A stretch of DNA of 64,000 nucleotides, from contig OX104131.1 in NCBI GenBank assembly GCA_944470555.2, positions 12,578,515 through 12,642,514 of the forward strand, read 5' to 3'. How positions within the stretch are numbered: position 1 is the stretch's first letter; the number at the start of each line of letters is the position of its first letter. Origin of the DNA: Heterobilharzia americana (lineage: Eukaryota > Platyhelminthes > Trematoda > Strigeidida > Schistosomatidae). Positions 10,630 to 20,864 of the stretch are shown one piece after another. Position numbers and translations under genes: made by a program. Below the pieces are notes generated by a model, which had not been told where the DNA came from, searched no databases, and saw nothing but the letters and a program-made list of their open reading frames with translations.

Positions 10630-11240
10630 CTTTGTCGATTAAAATCACATTCGAAATATACAATGGTTTAAGTACTGATTCGAAATCCTAACGATACTTA
10701 CTGAACAACTGATTTTAGTTAGGATAGCTGATAGTTCAGATTCGTAAACTGCTGTTTTTCATCTATTCTCCCATTGTATTTTCAAGAATACGAAATTTGA
10801 ATTCAAGTCAAAGCAATTTCACCTGAATTTGAGTTTAGACAGCAGGTGTGTTTTTGGCAGATGCTGCACATTTCTGACAAGATTGAAACTGAAAATTTTT
10901 GACAATGAAAACGATATTCCTAGCACTCTAACATTATTTTAGTCAGGAACCTCAGCTTATTTTAGCTCTAAAAGAGGATTTTTCTTGTATTCAACATAGC
11001 AAAAAGTGAGTAGTTTTTTTTTATAAAACAATAGAAACTTTTCATGAGTAGATAACTAAAAAAAATAAGAAGAAAAACAGCATGTACTCAGAAGCTGTTA
11101 GGAAACTTTAAAGTTTATTCCATTCTGCTGATATTCTGTATGATTTGCAATAATTGTTCCCTTTGACCTATTCAAGTTCTAAATAAGTCATTGGTAAAGA
11201 TTGACTGTAACATAAAGGATAATTGTGCCCAGGATTTCGT
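10630..11240. other. Intron sequence, nothing recognised
   Basis: AT-rich NPC1 intron. No coding or repeat signal is supported. Confidence 0.5.
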
Positions 11241-11242
11241 GT

Positions 11243-11399
11243 AATGAGTGAGTGAGTGAGTGAGTGAGTGAGTGAGTGAGTGAGTGAGTGAGTGAGTGAG
11301 TGAGTGAGTGAGTGAGTGAGTGAGTGAGTGAGTGAGTGAGTGAGTGAGTGAGTGAGTGAGTGAGTGAGTGAGTGAGTGAGTGAGTGAGTGAGTGAGTGA
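11243..11399. repeat. Perfect TGAG tetranucleotide array
   Basis: About 39 uninterrupted copies of TGAG lie in the NPC1 intron just 3' of exon g. Translated, it gives a meaningless Thr-His-Ser-Leu repeat on the minus strand. Confidence 0.97.
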
Positions 11400-11538
11400 A
11401 CTAATACAGATCATTAGATTGAATAGAAAGTGTAAACACTAGTTGTAATTGATTACATAAATAAGCATAAATGAGTAGACATGTATGCAGTAAGACGATA
11501 AAAAAGCAGTTAAACAAACAATATAACCAAGCACTTAC

Positions 11539-11712
11539 AACCATGTTGAATAGGGTTATATTATTTTGAAAGTATTCCATTGGACTTGTTATAGCACATC
11601 CTTTATTGTCTGGTTGCAGAGGTTGGAAACAGATATCTGACAATTGTATAGATTTTTGGTCCGGTTCATAATCAACTGAGATGGCTTGGATTGTTTTTTG
11701 CAAATCAAGTAC
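11539..11712 (-). CDS. NPC1: NPC1 exon g: luminal domain, VLDLQ to YFQNN
   Basis: The exon reads VLDLQKTIQAISVDYEPD, then QLSDICFQPLQPDNKGCAI and MEYFQNNITLFNMV. Human has VLDLQIAIENITASYDN, LQDICLAPLSPYNTNC and LNYFQNSHSVL. The luminal cysteines are conserved, and NNIT is a glycosylation sequon. The acceptor is TTATTTTACACAG|GTA and the donor is GTT|GTAAGT. The length is 174 bases, 58 codons, phase 0 at both ends. A CA repeat lies just upstream and a long GAGT-type tetranucleotide array lies about 140 bases downstream in the intron. Confidence 0.95.
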
Positions 11713-11741
11713 CTGTGTAAAATAAGGAAAATAAAGCGAAA

Positions 11742-11765
11742 TACACACACACACACACACACACA
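11742..11765. repeat. CA dinucleotide repeat
   Basis: About 12 copies of AC lie just upstream of NPC1 exon g. Confidence 0.9.
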
Positions 11766-12332
11766 AAGTGAAGATGACAATTTCAATGAAATGAAAACAG
11801 ATTCAAATGTGACAAATCTTGAGTAGTTATGACACTTTACAATACCTCCAGTCGATAACATAAGTAGTATTAAATGAACAGAATTCATCACCCAGTAGAA
11901 AAATCATCCGTTACTACTGCTGGTTGAAACACTTAGGAATATGTCCTGCTACCAAGACCCAGTAGGCATGAAAACCAATTCAGTGGAAAGTATGTACCAG
12001 TAATTCACCAATACACTCCAGTTTCCATCGGGAAAACAAAAAGTGTGGTGACATCGGTCACCGTTCAACGAATGATTTCCTATGATGACAAATTCATTTG
12101 AATTTATGGTTACTACTTGGCGAGTCCAGTAATAGTTCAAGTATTTAAGTAATGATTAGTAGTAGTTAGCAATGGTATTTCAGATAAGTGTTTAGTATGA
12201 TGTTGTTTGCATTATCTCGCCGTTGACTGAACCGAATTGGTCGGTCTCTATTGGCACACGGGCTCCTGTGCAAATGCCCCGATACCACCTGTCGTTTCAA
12301 TTTTGATATCACCGATGGATAGTGGCTAGCAG

Positions 12333-12384
12333 TAAATCCAGGACGCGCGTCTTGTCCTATTTGGGATTCGTAAGCTAGATGGAC
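12333..12384 (-). ncRNA. Hammerhead motif (Sm-alpha-type, damaged)
   Basis: The minus strand has CTTACGA, ATCC-CAAATA-GGAC, AAGACGCGCGTC and CTGGATT. Stem III ACGCGCGT and stem I ATCTAG/CTGGAT are near consensus, but the core has changes. Confidence 0.6.
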
Positions 12385-12484
12385 CTCCCTCTCAACAAGC
12401 GATGTTGTTCCACTAAGACTCGAATCCAAGGCCGATAGCTTCAAACGCTAGGGCGTTATCCGCAGCATTGCTCACTGAGAGGCA

Positions 12485-12538
12485 GGTACATCCAGCTGAC
12501 GGGTCTCAAATAGGAGGAAATAAGCGTCCACGATCCCA
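12485..12538 (+). ncRNA. Hammerhead motif (Sm-alpha-type, damaged)
   Basis: The plus strand has ATCCAG, CTGACGG, GTCTCAAATAGGAG, GAAA, TAAGCGTC. Core A9 is G and stem II is weakened. Confidence 0.55.
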
Positions 12539-12699
12539 CTGCTAGGCACCATCCACTAATAATATCAAAATGCTCAATATTCCTCAGGAATGAGTAAATT
12601 GATGTATTTTCATCCCAAAAGGAATGGGTATTGCCTATGAGAATTGAGTCCAGCAATTACTCCAAGAACTAGAAACTGCTTTTCTTTGGCTTGGTAGAC

Positions 12700-12870
12700 C
12701 CAGTTCACGATCTCTTACAGGTTTGTGGGTGCACAGTGCTTAGGAGTTCCAAAATGAGATGGAACAGCTATCTTGTATTTTTAAGTACTCAGTAACCCTC
12801 TGGTAGATTTTGACCTGTTAGAAAAACAACCCTTAAAATCAATCACTTCCCCCACAAACCTTCAAACTGA
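12700..12870 (+). repeat. SINE family A fragment
   Basis: The GTGGGTGCACAGTGCTTAGG and GGAACAGCT blocks match the plus arm of family A. The tail ends CCCCCACAAACCTTCAAACTG. The hammerhead is destroyed. Confidence 0.45.
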
Positions 12871-12894
12871 ATATTCAATAGATATTTTTCATGC

Positions 12895-13365
12895 AAATGG
12901 ATAAATGAATTACTGTCCCGTTCTAGTACGGGACTTTTTAGTAGTCCGCACCCATGACCCTACCAGGAATGGAACCCATGACATTCAGGTTCCGCGATGA
13001 ATATATAACCACTAAGCCACTGGGTCAGAATCCAATGCTCCAAATTTTTTTTCTCCTGTCGATTCGCGATATAGCACGACTATTCATCTAACGCCGTCGC
13101 TGATTACCTGTTCGTAAGTAAGACTCAGCTTGCCCAACTGGGTCACGACTTCTCATTAGAACTTCAGGAAATTACATCTTGAAGAATATCACTAATAAGC
13201 ACTGGACACTGATTCAATTCGAGGTTTGTAGAGATTGACTGAGTTTAAATTGATACTTTCCGGTGCCCCAGATTTTCAATGGTTCTTCGACTGATTTCAG
13301 TCAGTGATGAATACCAACCTGAAATCAATAAATCCCCACAAATCTCCAAACTGTATTACAAATCC
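12895..13365. repeat. SINE family A inverted pair with core
   Basis: A minus arm (12895-13060) with a ruined hammerhead is followed by the core also seen at 4735 and 10500 (13030-13160). A plus tail at 13265-13365 ends GATGAATACCAACCTGAAAT and TCCCCACAAATCTCCAAACTG. The same terminal sequence, inverted, occurs at 2285-2330. Confidence 0.6.
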
Positions 13366-13590
13366 CTATTGAACTTAGGTTTCATTCTTTTTGGCACTCG
13401 TCACCAAGGTGATTTGGGATTTTGAGCAAACCGATGTACAACGAAAGATTAGAACCCAAGCCACCCAGGGTTGCAGTCAGATATGCTACCACTGGGCTAT
13501 TTGATCTGCGATGAACTTCTGATGGGATAAAATTCGATCAGTACTGACTAGAAAGCACGAAATTGGTTACTTTCCAGTTCCTAATCAATA
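13366..13590. repeat. SINE family C pair
   Basis: The minus copy has a tRNA-like head (13510-13430: TAGCCCAGTGGTAGC; TGGGTTCTAATC) and then a hammerhead-like motif at 13371-13410 with GTGACGA, GTGCC and GAAACCTAAG. A decayed plus arm with CTGACTAG..GCACGAAA is at 13541-13580. Confidence 0.55.
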
Positions 13591-13885
13591 TACACTGCAA
13601 TCATCGTCAAACCTAGCCATAAATTCACCTTTCGTTTCAGGTTTGCAACAGCCTTTCCAACTTCGATGAGAGTTGGAGGACTGACATATAAGTCCCACTC
13701 AAATTCGGGATGGATGTTGGGAAACTGGAGCGTTGCTGGGTGCCAGTCAAACTGTGCATCAAAGTATTCTGCCCAACGTTCTAGCTGCTTGTCCTGAGAG
13801 GTTATCAGCATTCCATAATTTTCGGTGTTGGTTACACTAACCATCGTCTTCTTCTTGCTAATATCCTTAATAAACCTAAACATTT
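13570..13885 (-). mobile_element. LINE reverse transcriptase fragment
   Basis: The minus strand reads KKKTMVSVTNTENYGMLIT, then QLERWAEYFDAQFDWHPATL and PPTLIEVGKAVANLKR. This is the segment just upstream of the RT fingers in the same LINE family as 19130-20860, where 20700-20800 reads KKTMVSKTITEKDG. It is open for about 100 codons but lacks the catalytic part. Confidence 0.75.
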
Positions 13886-14039
13886 ACCGAGTGTTATCCA
13901 ACACCGATCCCTTTTTCATCTCCCCCGCTTTCGATATCTATCACTGCTCCCAATCATTGCAAAGACTCTATCCAACTGTTCAAGATTCACGTCCAAAAGG
14001 ATTTATACAGATTAGAAATTTGAAAAACTTGAAACCTAC

Positions 14040-14169
14040 TTTTAAAAGAAACTGTTTGTCTAAACCTGGACCAAATAAAACATCACCTGAAGCATCTCCA
14101 AGTGCCTTATGAGTGAAATTCGATTCATTCTTCGGTCGTAGAATAATTTGCTCAGTTCGGTAAAATGCT
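14040..14169 (-). CDS. NPC1: NPC1 exon f: luminal domain, FYRTEQIIL
   Basis: This is a short exon with no in-frame ATG. It reads AFYRTEQIILRPKN, then a segment ending DVLFGPGLDKQFLLK. Human NPC1 has PFFRTEQLIIRAPL and DVPFGPPLDIQILHQ at the same place. The acceptor is a long T-run followed by TATATAG|A. The entry phase completes the Gly codon left by exon e. The donor is AAA|GTAGGT, phase 0, joining to VLDLQ in the next exon exactly as in human HQVLDLQ. The 130 bases are one plus 43 codons. It opens the first large luminal loop, which meets NPC2. Confidence 0.92.
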
Positions 14170-14654
14170 CTATATAAGTTTGGAAAAAAAGGACAAATAT
14201 GGCAGGAAAATAAATTTAACGCACTCTAAATATACATCCAAGGTGATAGAAGTGTAAGTGAACATAAATCATGCTGTGAATTCAGCATACCATTTGCATG
14301 CCCAAGCACTAAACAATGAATCATACATACAGTATATGGTAGCAGACTACTTGCACCTCGATCGGCAAAGTAAGGCATGAACCTGAGATCCAGTAACTGA
14401 ATGGTAGAACTGTTAAGTCTTGTTATTCTTAAGGCAATCAATCAAACAGAAGTTATTTTAGTAAATCACCTTTGAATACTACAATGAAAGCTCTGTTTGA
14501 TACATCATAAGAATGGAACTCCTCAGACCGATGAAACTCATTGGTAGGTTTCTGTCTTACTAAATAGACAGTCCGAAAAATTAAAGCGATTTGGATAGTG
14601 GGCATAATTGATTACTTAGGATACAACTTATTTCCGTATAATCCTGAAATGTAT

Positions 14655-14905
14655 GTGAACAGGTCAGTGGAGTTGTGGGTGCTTGGCTTAGGAAGTTGAC
14701 TTTCAACCAGAGGGTTATGGGTTCAAGTACCGTTCCACATACCGAGGTTTTGGTAGCCAGTTAGTATCATTAACCTGCACATATGAGGTATGGCTCATCG
14801 CCTACTGCACAAATGTGTACAAGGCAGCTGAGTAATGTCAACCCCTAGACAAGTCATGCGACAGACAGTGAAGACGTTCACAGTTGTCAGACATAATGTA
14901 GCATC
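14655..14905 (+). repeat. tRNA-headed SINE, family D
   Basis: The plus strand has GTGCTTGGCTTAGGAAGTTG and GGGTTATGGGTTCAAGTACC (B box), then a CACATATGAGGTATGGCTC tail. It is related to 8055-8285 in the opposite orientation. Confidence 0.55.
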
Positions 14906-16040
14906 CATCACCTTAGCAAGTTCTCTCGACTTGATAATTCATACCTCCCTATTTCAAGAAAGCATTCAGTGATTAATTCAGCATTCTGATTTTGATAATC
15001 GTTCAACAAATATACTGACTTGCTAAACAATAAGTAACTTATTCCCGACGATAACAATATTTGCAGCTGCTTTAAACCTCGATAATCAGACCATTGTTCG
15101 ACAACTTACTCAAAGAAGGAAAACACCTAAGTCAATGAACCCCCGTAACTCCATTTTGAAAAAAAAAACTCATTGATGGAAAAAAGTGTAATTTCGTTTC
15201 GTTTCGAAAACGAAATCGAAGACAGTATATTTGAATTATCTTCTACCCTGCAGACTACCGTTGTCATATAAATTCCGAGTGCTAACTATACTTTGCTTAT
15301 CTGACTATTTTATTGATGTCAAAGTTAAAGTCAATCAAATGGTCTAATTAGTGGGTCTCCATTATCTACACAATCACCTTCGGTTGAGTAACACTTTTGA
15401 CTTGGCTTCATGAATTATTGACACCTCAGAATTATCTCCTTCTATCGTATTCCCAGATACTTTTTATGTATACGTCTCTTTATAGTTAACACATTTGGAC
15501 AAATATGCTTCTTTGGATAAACTGTTAGTTAACAAATAGGCAAGCCTCTGTTTTGATTGTATTCCTTCAAGACTCGTCAATGTGGTTCTGACCTTCTCGT
15601 CTTTTACTATTGGTGAACTTCCCCTCTGGAATCAAGAAAGTAGAATATTTATATAAGTGTAAAACTTGAGCACTGTGGTAGAATTCAATCCCATGTTACA
15701 TTTGTTTATTTGATTTATAATACACAGTGATGTAGTATTATTTACTTGATGACGTTTCGAGCATAAATTATCACTGCTCATAATCATATCAATGTAATCA
15801 CCCTACTTTCGACATTTGATTTTTATAGTTTTGTCACCTCATATGAGTTATTTTCATTGGCAGTAAAATTTTTCACATCTCCGGTATAGGTGTTGCGTCA
15901 TTTCTACTACATGTGTTAAGTGTTGACTCGATGAACAAAGATTCAGTAATCAATCTCTCTACCTCTCTCCACCTAATTATATTGGACTGAAATACAGCAG
16001 CTTTATCCCACCCTATTGTGTGGTTGTGTGTGTGTGTGAT
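14906..16040. other. Intron sequence with one LTR-like stretch
   Basis: Around 15655-15690 TGTAAAACTTGAGCACTG resembles 26990-27030 (AGTAAAACTTGGGTACTG) at the 3' side of the Gypsy relic, so it may be an LTR scrap. The remainder shows nothing. Confidence 0.35.
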
Positions 16041-16044
16041 TATG

Positions 16045-16575
16045 AGCAACAATTTATACATCATGGACTGACATCAGCTGGGGAACCATTGAAAATCTGG
16101 GAGCCACTGGACAGCTGTTTCGTCCTAGTATGGGACTCCTCAGCAGTACGCACCCACGACCCAGCTAGGGATCGAACTCAGGGCCTTCAGGTTTCACAGC
16201 GAACGCGTTAACCGGATGGATATCAGGAAGTTCTAATGAGAAGCCATGACCTGTGGGGTCAACTAGTCGGAAGTGAAGTGGATGCTAACTGAAGACCTTG
16301 GGTGACAGTCGCGCTATGTTGTGAATTGACAGAAGTTGGAAATTGTGAACCACTGGAAACCGACCCACTGGCTGAATGGTTAGCACGTTCGCCGTGAAAG
16401 CTGAAGGTCCTGAATTCGGCCCCTAGCCGGGTCGTGGGTGCGTACTGTTTAGGATTCCCATACTAGGACGAGACAGCTGTCCAGTGGCTCCCAGATTTTC
16501 AATGGTTCCCCAACTAATGTCAGTTCATGATGAATACTACTTCTAAATTAAAAATCCCCACTCATACCAAAATGT
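16045..16575. repeat. SINE family A head-to-head pair (best preserved)
   Basis: The minus copy (16045-16215) has a tRNA-like head (GAGTTCGATCCCTAGC) and an intact-looking hammerhead. After a spacer of about 130 bases, the plus copy (16345-16575) has head TGGCTGAATGGTTAGCACG, B-box-like GAATTCGGCCCC and a broken hammerhead at 16436-16492. Both end in a tail with TCAGTTCATGATGAATA-like sequence. Confidence 0.75.
16101..16155 (-). ncRNA. Hammerhead ribozyme, intact core (family A)
   Basis: On the minus strand: stem I 5' arm GCGTACTG, core CTGAGGA, stem II GTCC-CATACTA-GGAC, core GAAA, stem III in the palindrome ACAGCTGT, site C after GT, stem I 3' arm CAGTGGC. All invariant hammerhead positions are present. 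Stem I has four Watson-Crick pairs plus a G-T pair. Stem III is minimal, as in Sm-alpha hammerheads, so cleavage may need a dimer. It lies downstream of a tRNA-like promoter. Activity is inferred only. Confidence 0.75.
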
Positions 16576-16929
16576 ATAGTATAGTAAGATTCATAATTCA
16601 GGTTATCACATAAGGCCTATAGCAGATTTTAGAAACACTCCGACCTATGTGTTGCTTAAATATTCAGCAATGGAGCGAGGCCCAATAAGAAATCACTCAA
16701 AATCTCGACTCAAACTCTTATGACTGAAATCACAGACTAGATGACAATGAACACAAATATACCAATTGATATGGCTCTAGATGCACTTAGAAATAGGCTT
16801 AAGGATGACAATCAGCTTACGCATCGAACTAATGTGAGGATCCAGGAAATTCATACTACGAGTACGATTGTGTCTGACATCCACAGTTTTTAAGTGTCAA
16901 AATAAAATGTAAAAACAAACTGAAGGGGT

Positions 16930-17790
16930 TGCCGTGGGATCATCAACATCGCCTAACGTCACAGACATATTTATGAATACTTGGGAACGGATGCCCCTTC
17001 AAATATTTAGTCCACTCCAAAGATATGGTTCCGATATACAGATAGATGACACATTAACGGTACTGAAATCGGAACACATCAATAGCTTCTCTACATACAT
17101 AAATTCAGTAGTGAACCCAATCCAACCCACTTGTGACTTAGAAAGTGATGAAGGTGAGCTAACAATGTTGGATTGTTAGATTAAACGAAAACAAGATGAA
17201 AGTTTAGAGACCAGTGTCTATAGGAAACCTTCCCGTTCGAATCGCTATTTACACTTCAAAACATCCCATCCTATCTCAGTTAAAGTAGGTCGAGTTAAAT
17301 GCCTCAGGAATAGCCCAGAACAGTTTACTAGTAGGACAGAAAGTCCTAGACAAGAAATTAGACACATTAAGAATACCTTGCGTCTCAATAATTACCCACC
17401 TAAATTTATAAATAAATTCATAAAAAATCGAAAGAAAAATATCAGCAGTAGAAGTAGTAACACAGGTATCAATAATAATAATAGTAATAATAATGGTGAC
17501 GGGGTTGAGAGAGGATTCAAAGTCTCTGCTATGTTACCATTGAAGAAAGGCACCTCACAATCATTACGAAGAATTCTCAATAAGGCTAGCTGGGATTAAA
17601 ATGACTGGCATCTAAACTAACTAACTCGCTTACAAACATGCTTTCTAGGTTGAAAGATCCTATTGATCCAATTAGACAAAATAATCTGGTCCCTATTACA
17701 GACTCACTCAGTTAGGTAGAGGGAGAGATTGATAACCAAATCCTTGTTTATCGAATCAACATTAAATACCTGGAGTAATAAAAATGATTC
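16930..17790 (+). mobile_element. Penelope-like element, RT fragment
   Basis: The plus strand has MGSSTSPNVTDIFM (usual GSSLSPxxANIFM) and IQIDDTLTVL (RT motif C with DD). It continues with ELTMLDC, a stop, ESLETSVYRKPSRSNRYLHF, LRLNNYPPKFI and RLKDPIDPIRQNNLV leading towards a GIY-YIG domain. These are hallmarks of Penelope retroelements. A stop splits the frame at about 17179 and the endonuclease is missing. Asn-rich AAT tracts sit at 17470-17500. Confidence 0.85.
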
Positions 17791-17799
17791 TGCACCTGT

Positions 17800-18255
17800 C
17801 TAAGATATCTGGAAAATACTGCTACCCAATATCACAAAGGAGGTAAGGAAATTACGATTATGTAAAGGATGTCTCAAAGTAGTGTAGTTATCGTGATATG
17901 ACTATGGATAATAAATTATGTCGGAAACGTTAACCAGTAAATGTTACTGTTCCTTCACTGTGTGACATTTCTAACAAATAGACTAAAATGGAATTTAAAT
18001 CTACTACAGTGCCCAAGTTTTATTCTTATATCGATGATTGATAATCCTAAGATATAAAATGCTTATACTTAGGCATGATGTTGGCGTCAACAGAAGTAGA
18101 ACGAGGTGTCGTATATTAGTGAAACCAAAAATATACTAATAATAATAATTCAAATTACCATTAACTACTTGAGTTTGCAATGTCAACATCAAATAGATCT
18201 TATAAGATACTACTGATAGTAAATAAATGCATTAACTATTTGATACAATATGTAT
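17800..18255. other. Intron sequence, nothing recognised
   Basis: NPC1 intron immediately 3' of exon e. No feature is supported. Confidence 0.5.
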
Positions 18256-18263
18256 ATATTTAC

Positions 18264-18450
18264 CCGAACTGTTCATCAAAATAATTTTTCTCCAGCCTAG
18301 AACGTGATTTTTTGCCAGACCATAATTCAACTGGATTAGTGGTAACCTGAAGGAATGCTAACCACCTGATAAAATTAGTATAACACCCAACGAGATAAGT
18401 AGTGTAATAACTGGATGATGAGCGATTACACGTCCTAGGCACGAAAACGC
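18264..18450 (-). CDS. NPC1: NPC1 exon e: second helix and VTTNPVELW motif, with frameshift
   Basis: This exon encodes [20 protein letters not shown] and then a hydrophobic helix, followed by [19 protein letters not shown] and ARLEK-like [14 protein letters not shown]. Human has SFCVRNPGCVIFF.. and [28 protein letters not shown]. The two halves are in different frames: the first half runs into TAG at about 18361-18356, while the VTTNP half is open in the next frame. The exon is 187 bases, one short of what the flanking phases require, so a single base is missing near 18357-18366. The acceptor is TTTCTGTAG|GCG and the donor is CGG|GTAAAT. This could be an assembly error, a strain mutation, or a sign of gene decay. 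No other exon shows damage, so an assembly error is the simplest reading. Confidence 0.9.
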
Positions 18451-19129
18451 CTACAGAAAAAAAAAATGATGAAAATGAATAGACTTGTGTAATTTCTTTT
18501 AAAAACAAAGTTTGTTCAAATATGGAAGTCAAGACAAAAAGGCCTACTACACGAAATAAAGTATTCGATCATACTCTTATGCACCCAGTCTTTAACTGAA
18601 CATCTGATATTTGAGAACTAATGACACAAGTAAACTGCTTAGGTTCAATTAGGTGGAAGAGATATGAACCAGTGTAACCGCCCAGTTGTAAATCGAGTTT
18701 CTACATCACTGAACCCTTTCCACTTCTACAAGTTTTGTAAACACTACACGGGTGATCACGATAATCTTCAATATTTCCTGCGCTGATCTGCTTGATTTGA
18801 TCAGTAATTTCAAATAAGCTACATATTCTAGTCTACACAATCTAGCTTACAAAAGGAACTACAACTGAATTTCACAAAAAGACTCCGAGGAGTTGCGTTA
18901 TTACCACCACAAACTGAGAACATGAGTTGATGTTAGTTGGAAAAAAAAGCGACTGAAAACTTGAAAACCTACTCATCAGATACATACAGAAACAAAATCA
19001 ACATAGAAATGTATCAGAACAAGTGACCAAGGAAAGTGATATCAAGGTAGACAAAAGTATATAAGAATGAAAACATCTTTGAGAAAATGACGATTAATAA
19101 AAATGTCCAAACTTTAGAATAGGCTACAA

Positions 19130-20860
19130 AGTGGACACATCTGCGCTATCATGACCAATATTCAGCCGTATAACCAACTACCTCCAACCACTGATTTCTG
19201 TTATCTTGAGCATCTCAGTCAACCAGTCTACACTTCACTACACGACTCATAAAATTTAGATTTCATAAATTGATACCCCCGTCATGCTCTAGCCATGCTG
19301 AAGCTTCTTCCAACTAAATTTTAATTCAGTTCACAATGCACGTCCAGGTAATTGGTACATCGGTATTTGTGGAACATTTCCAAGCCACCTCAGTCACTGA
19401 AAGTCTACAACGTCATCGAGTGACTCACACGGTGATTCAACCATACATTACCAATGTTGTGAAGACACCTGTGATCAAATATACGTAATCTCTCTATGTC
19501 TTCTACCTTCACAGTTCATATCCGATAGTCATATAACAGAACACAGATAAATAAAGCGTAGTCTTCTCGCTCTCCAATAAGTAGAGACGACGCATATTGA
19601 ACAATGTCAAACGAACCTTCTGATTCCGAACTGACATCTCCTGAGCAGCCAACCCATTTGTGTTTATTTAATTTCCCAAGAAAAGTGGTTAATACATTCC
19701 ACCACTTCATTCCCTATCCTTAAATTAGCAGTAGATGCAGACCAAGCTCGAATTATCATTTTACATTTGACAGGGGTAAAACGCATGCTAAATATGCTCA
19801 AATTTCTGCTCAAGGCATTTAGAAGACACTGAATTTTGTCGGCATCTTCCCCTAACACGGCAACGTTGTCTGAGTAATCCAAGCTAAATAAACGTCCTCC
19901 AGAGAGTAGATCAATCTCTGTGAAGTGTGAGTTATCAAGGATTGTCTACTAGTAAGTCTATGACACAGTTAGACAGAAATGGTCATAGCGGGTATCCCTG
20001 GTGGATATCACTGGTTGTCGAGACTTTTAAACACCAATAAGCCTTACACAGCTGGGTAGAATCCAGTAGAGAGCTTTAAATAACAAAATATACTTGCTCG
20101 GTACTCTCTGTACAGTCAGACACTGACACAACACCTCATGGTCGACAGAGTTGAATGCCACCTTCAGACCAAGATCGGGTCAAGAAATATGGTACTGTTG
20201 GACGCCGCTAAGTATGCCTGCGTTCCAGGGCCTACGAAACGACGAAAATCTTATCAATGCACTCTTGTTCAGGTTTGAAACCTGACCGGTTTTCTAGGGT
20301 TTTCTCCAGTTAGGTGTTGGAAATCTATGGGTTCTAGGATCTTAGACATGATATTAGTTGAACTAGTCCTCCTCTGGTTGTCATAAGAAGACTTCTTTTC
20401 TTTCTTGTAGACTATAATGACAAGAGATCTAAACCAGTTCAACCGTACTGCCTCTGATACTTATGTGCTACCTAGTACCTCCGTTACCCTACTCAGTAAT
20501 TTTCCACCTCTTTAATTAGATGCTTTCAGTGGCAAACCGTCAGATCCTGCTACACTGCATCGTTTCAAGCTTGAAATAACCCACTCTTTTTCTAGGAGAG
20601 TCGAAGTACTAACACCTGTGTTCTATCCCAGTCCGGCTTGGATGCTAGGCAACTGAAGGCTAGTTGAACTGTGCCTTAACTACTTCGTCCAAAGTTCTAG
20701 CTGCCTGCTCCAAGACGCTAGCTGGGTCCCATCCTTTTCAGTGATGGTTTTACTGACCATCGTCTTCTTTCCAAGTTCATTATTAAGCCAAAATAACTGT
20801 TGAGAATCGCCTAATGTTGATCCCTCCCCTATCTCTTTCGCTTTCGCCACCCATCACTAC
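19130..20860 (-). mobile_element. Degenerate LINE: RT core to 3' end
   Basis: Reading the minus strand: KKTMVSKTITEKDG and LASWSRQLELW near 20790-20690, EQECIDKIFVV near 20250 (RT finger motif), then SDNVAVLGEDADKIQCLL at 19880-19825, where the catalytic YADD is YSDN. MRFTPVKCKMII and NHFSW follow. The C-terminal LRWLGNVPQIP and LPGRAL lie at 19330-19393. Multiple stops and frameshifts make this a fossil. The same family has fragments at 3130, 9845, 13570 and 30625. It resembles LINEs common in schistosome genomes; the clade was not determined. Confidence 0.8.
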
Positions 20861-20864
20861 CCTT

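Larger units (their letters stand above)
12205..12565. repeat. SINE family B inverted pair
   Basis: A minus copy has the GGACCGAATTGGTCGGTCTC-like end, a hammerhead at 12333-12384 and a tRNA-like head at 12460-12400. It is followed directly by a plus hammerhead arm at 12485-12538 ending CACTGCTAGG. The two arms can form a long hairpin. Confidence 0.7.

Noticed and set aside
11172..11414. 80-codon Thr-His-Ser-Leu repeat protein
   Set aside because: It is only the translation of the TGAG microsatellite.
14505..14545. CTGAGGAGTTCCATTC on the minus strand as another hammerhead
   Set aside because: No GAAA or stem III follows; at most a scrap of family A.
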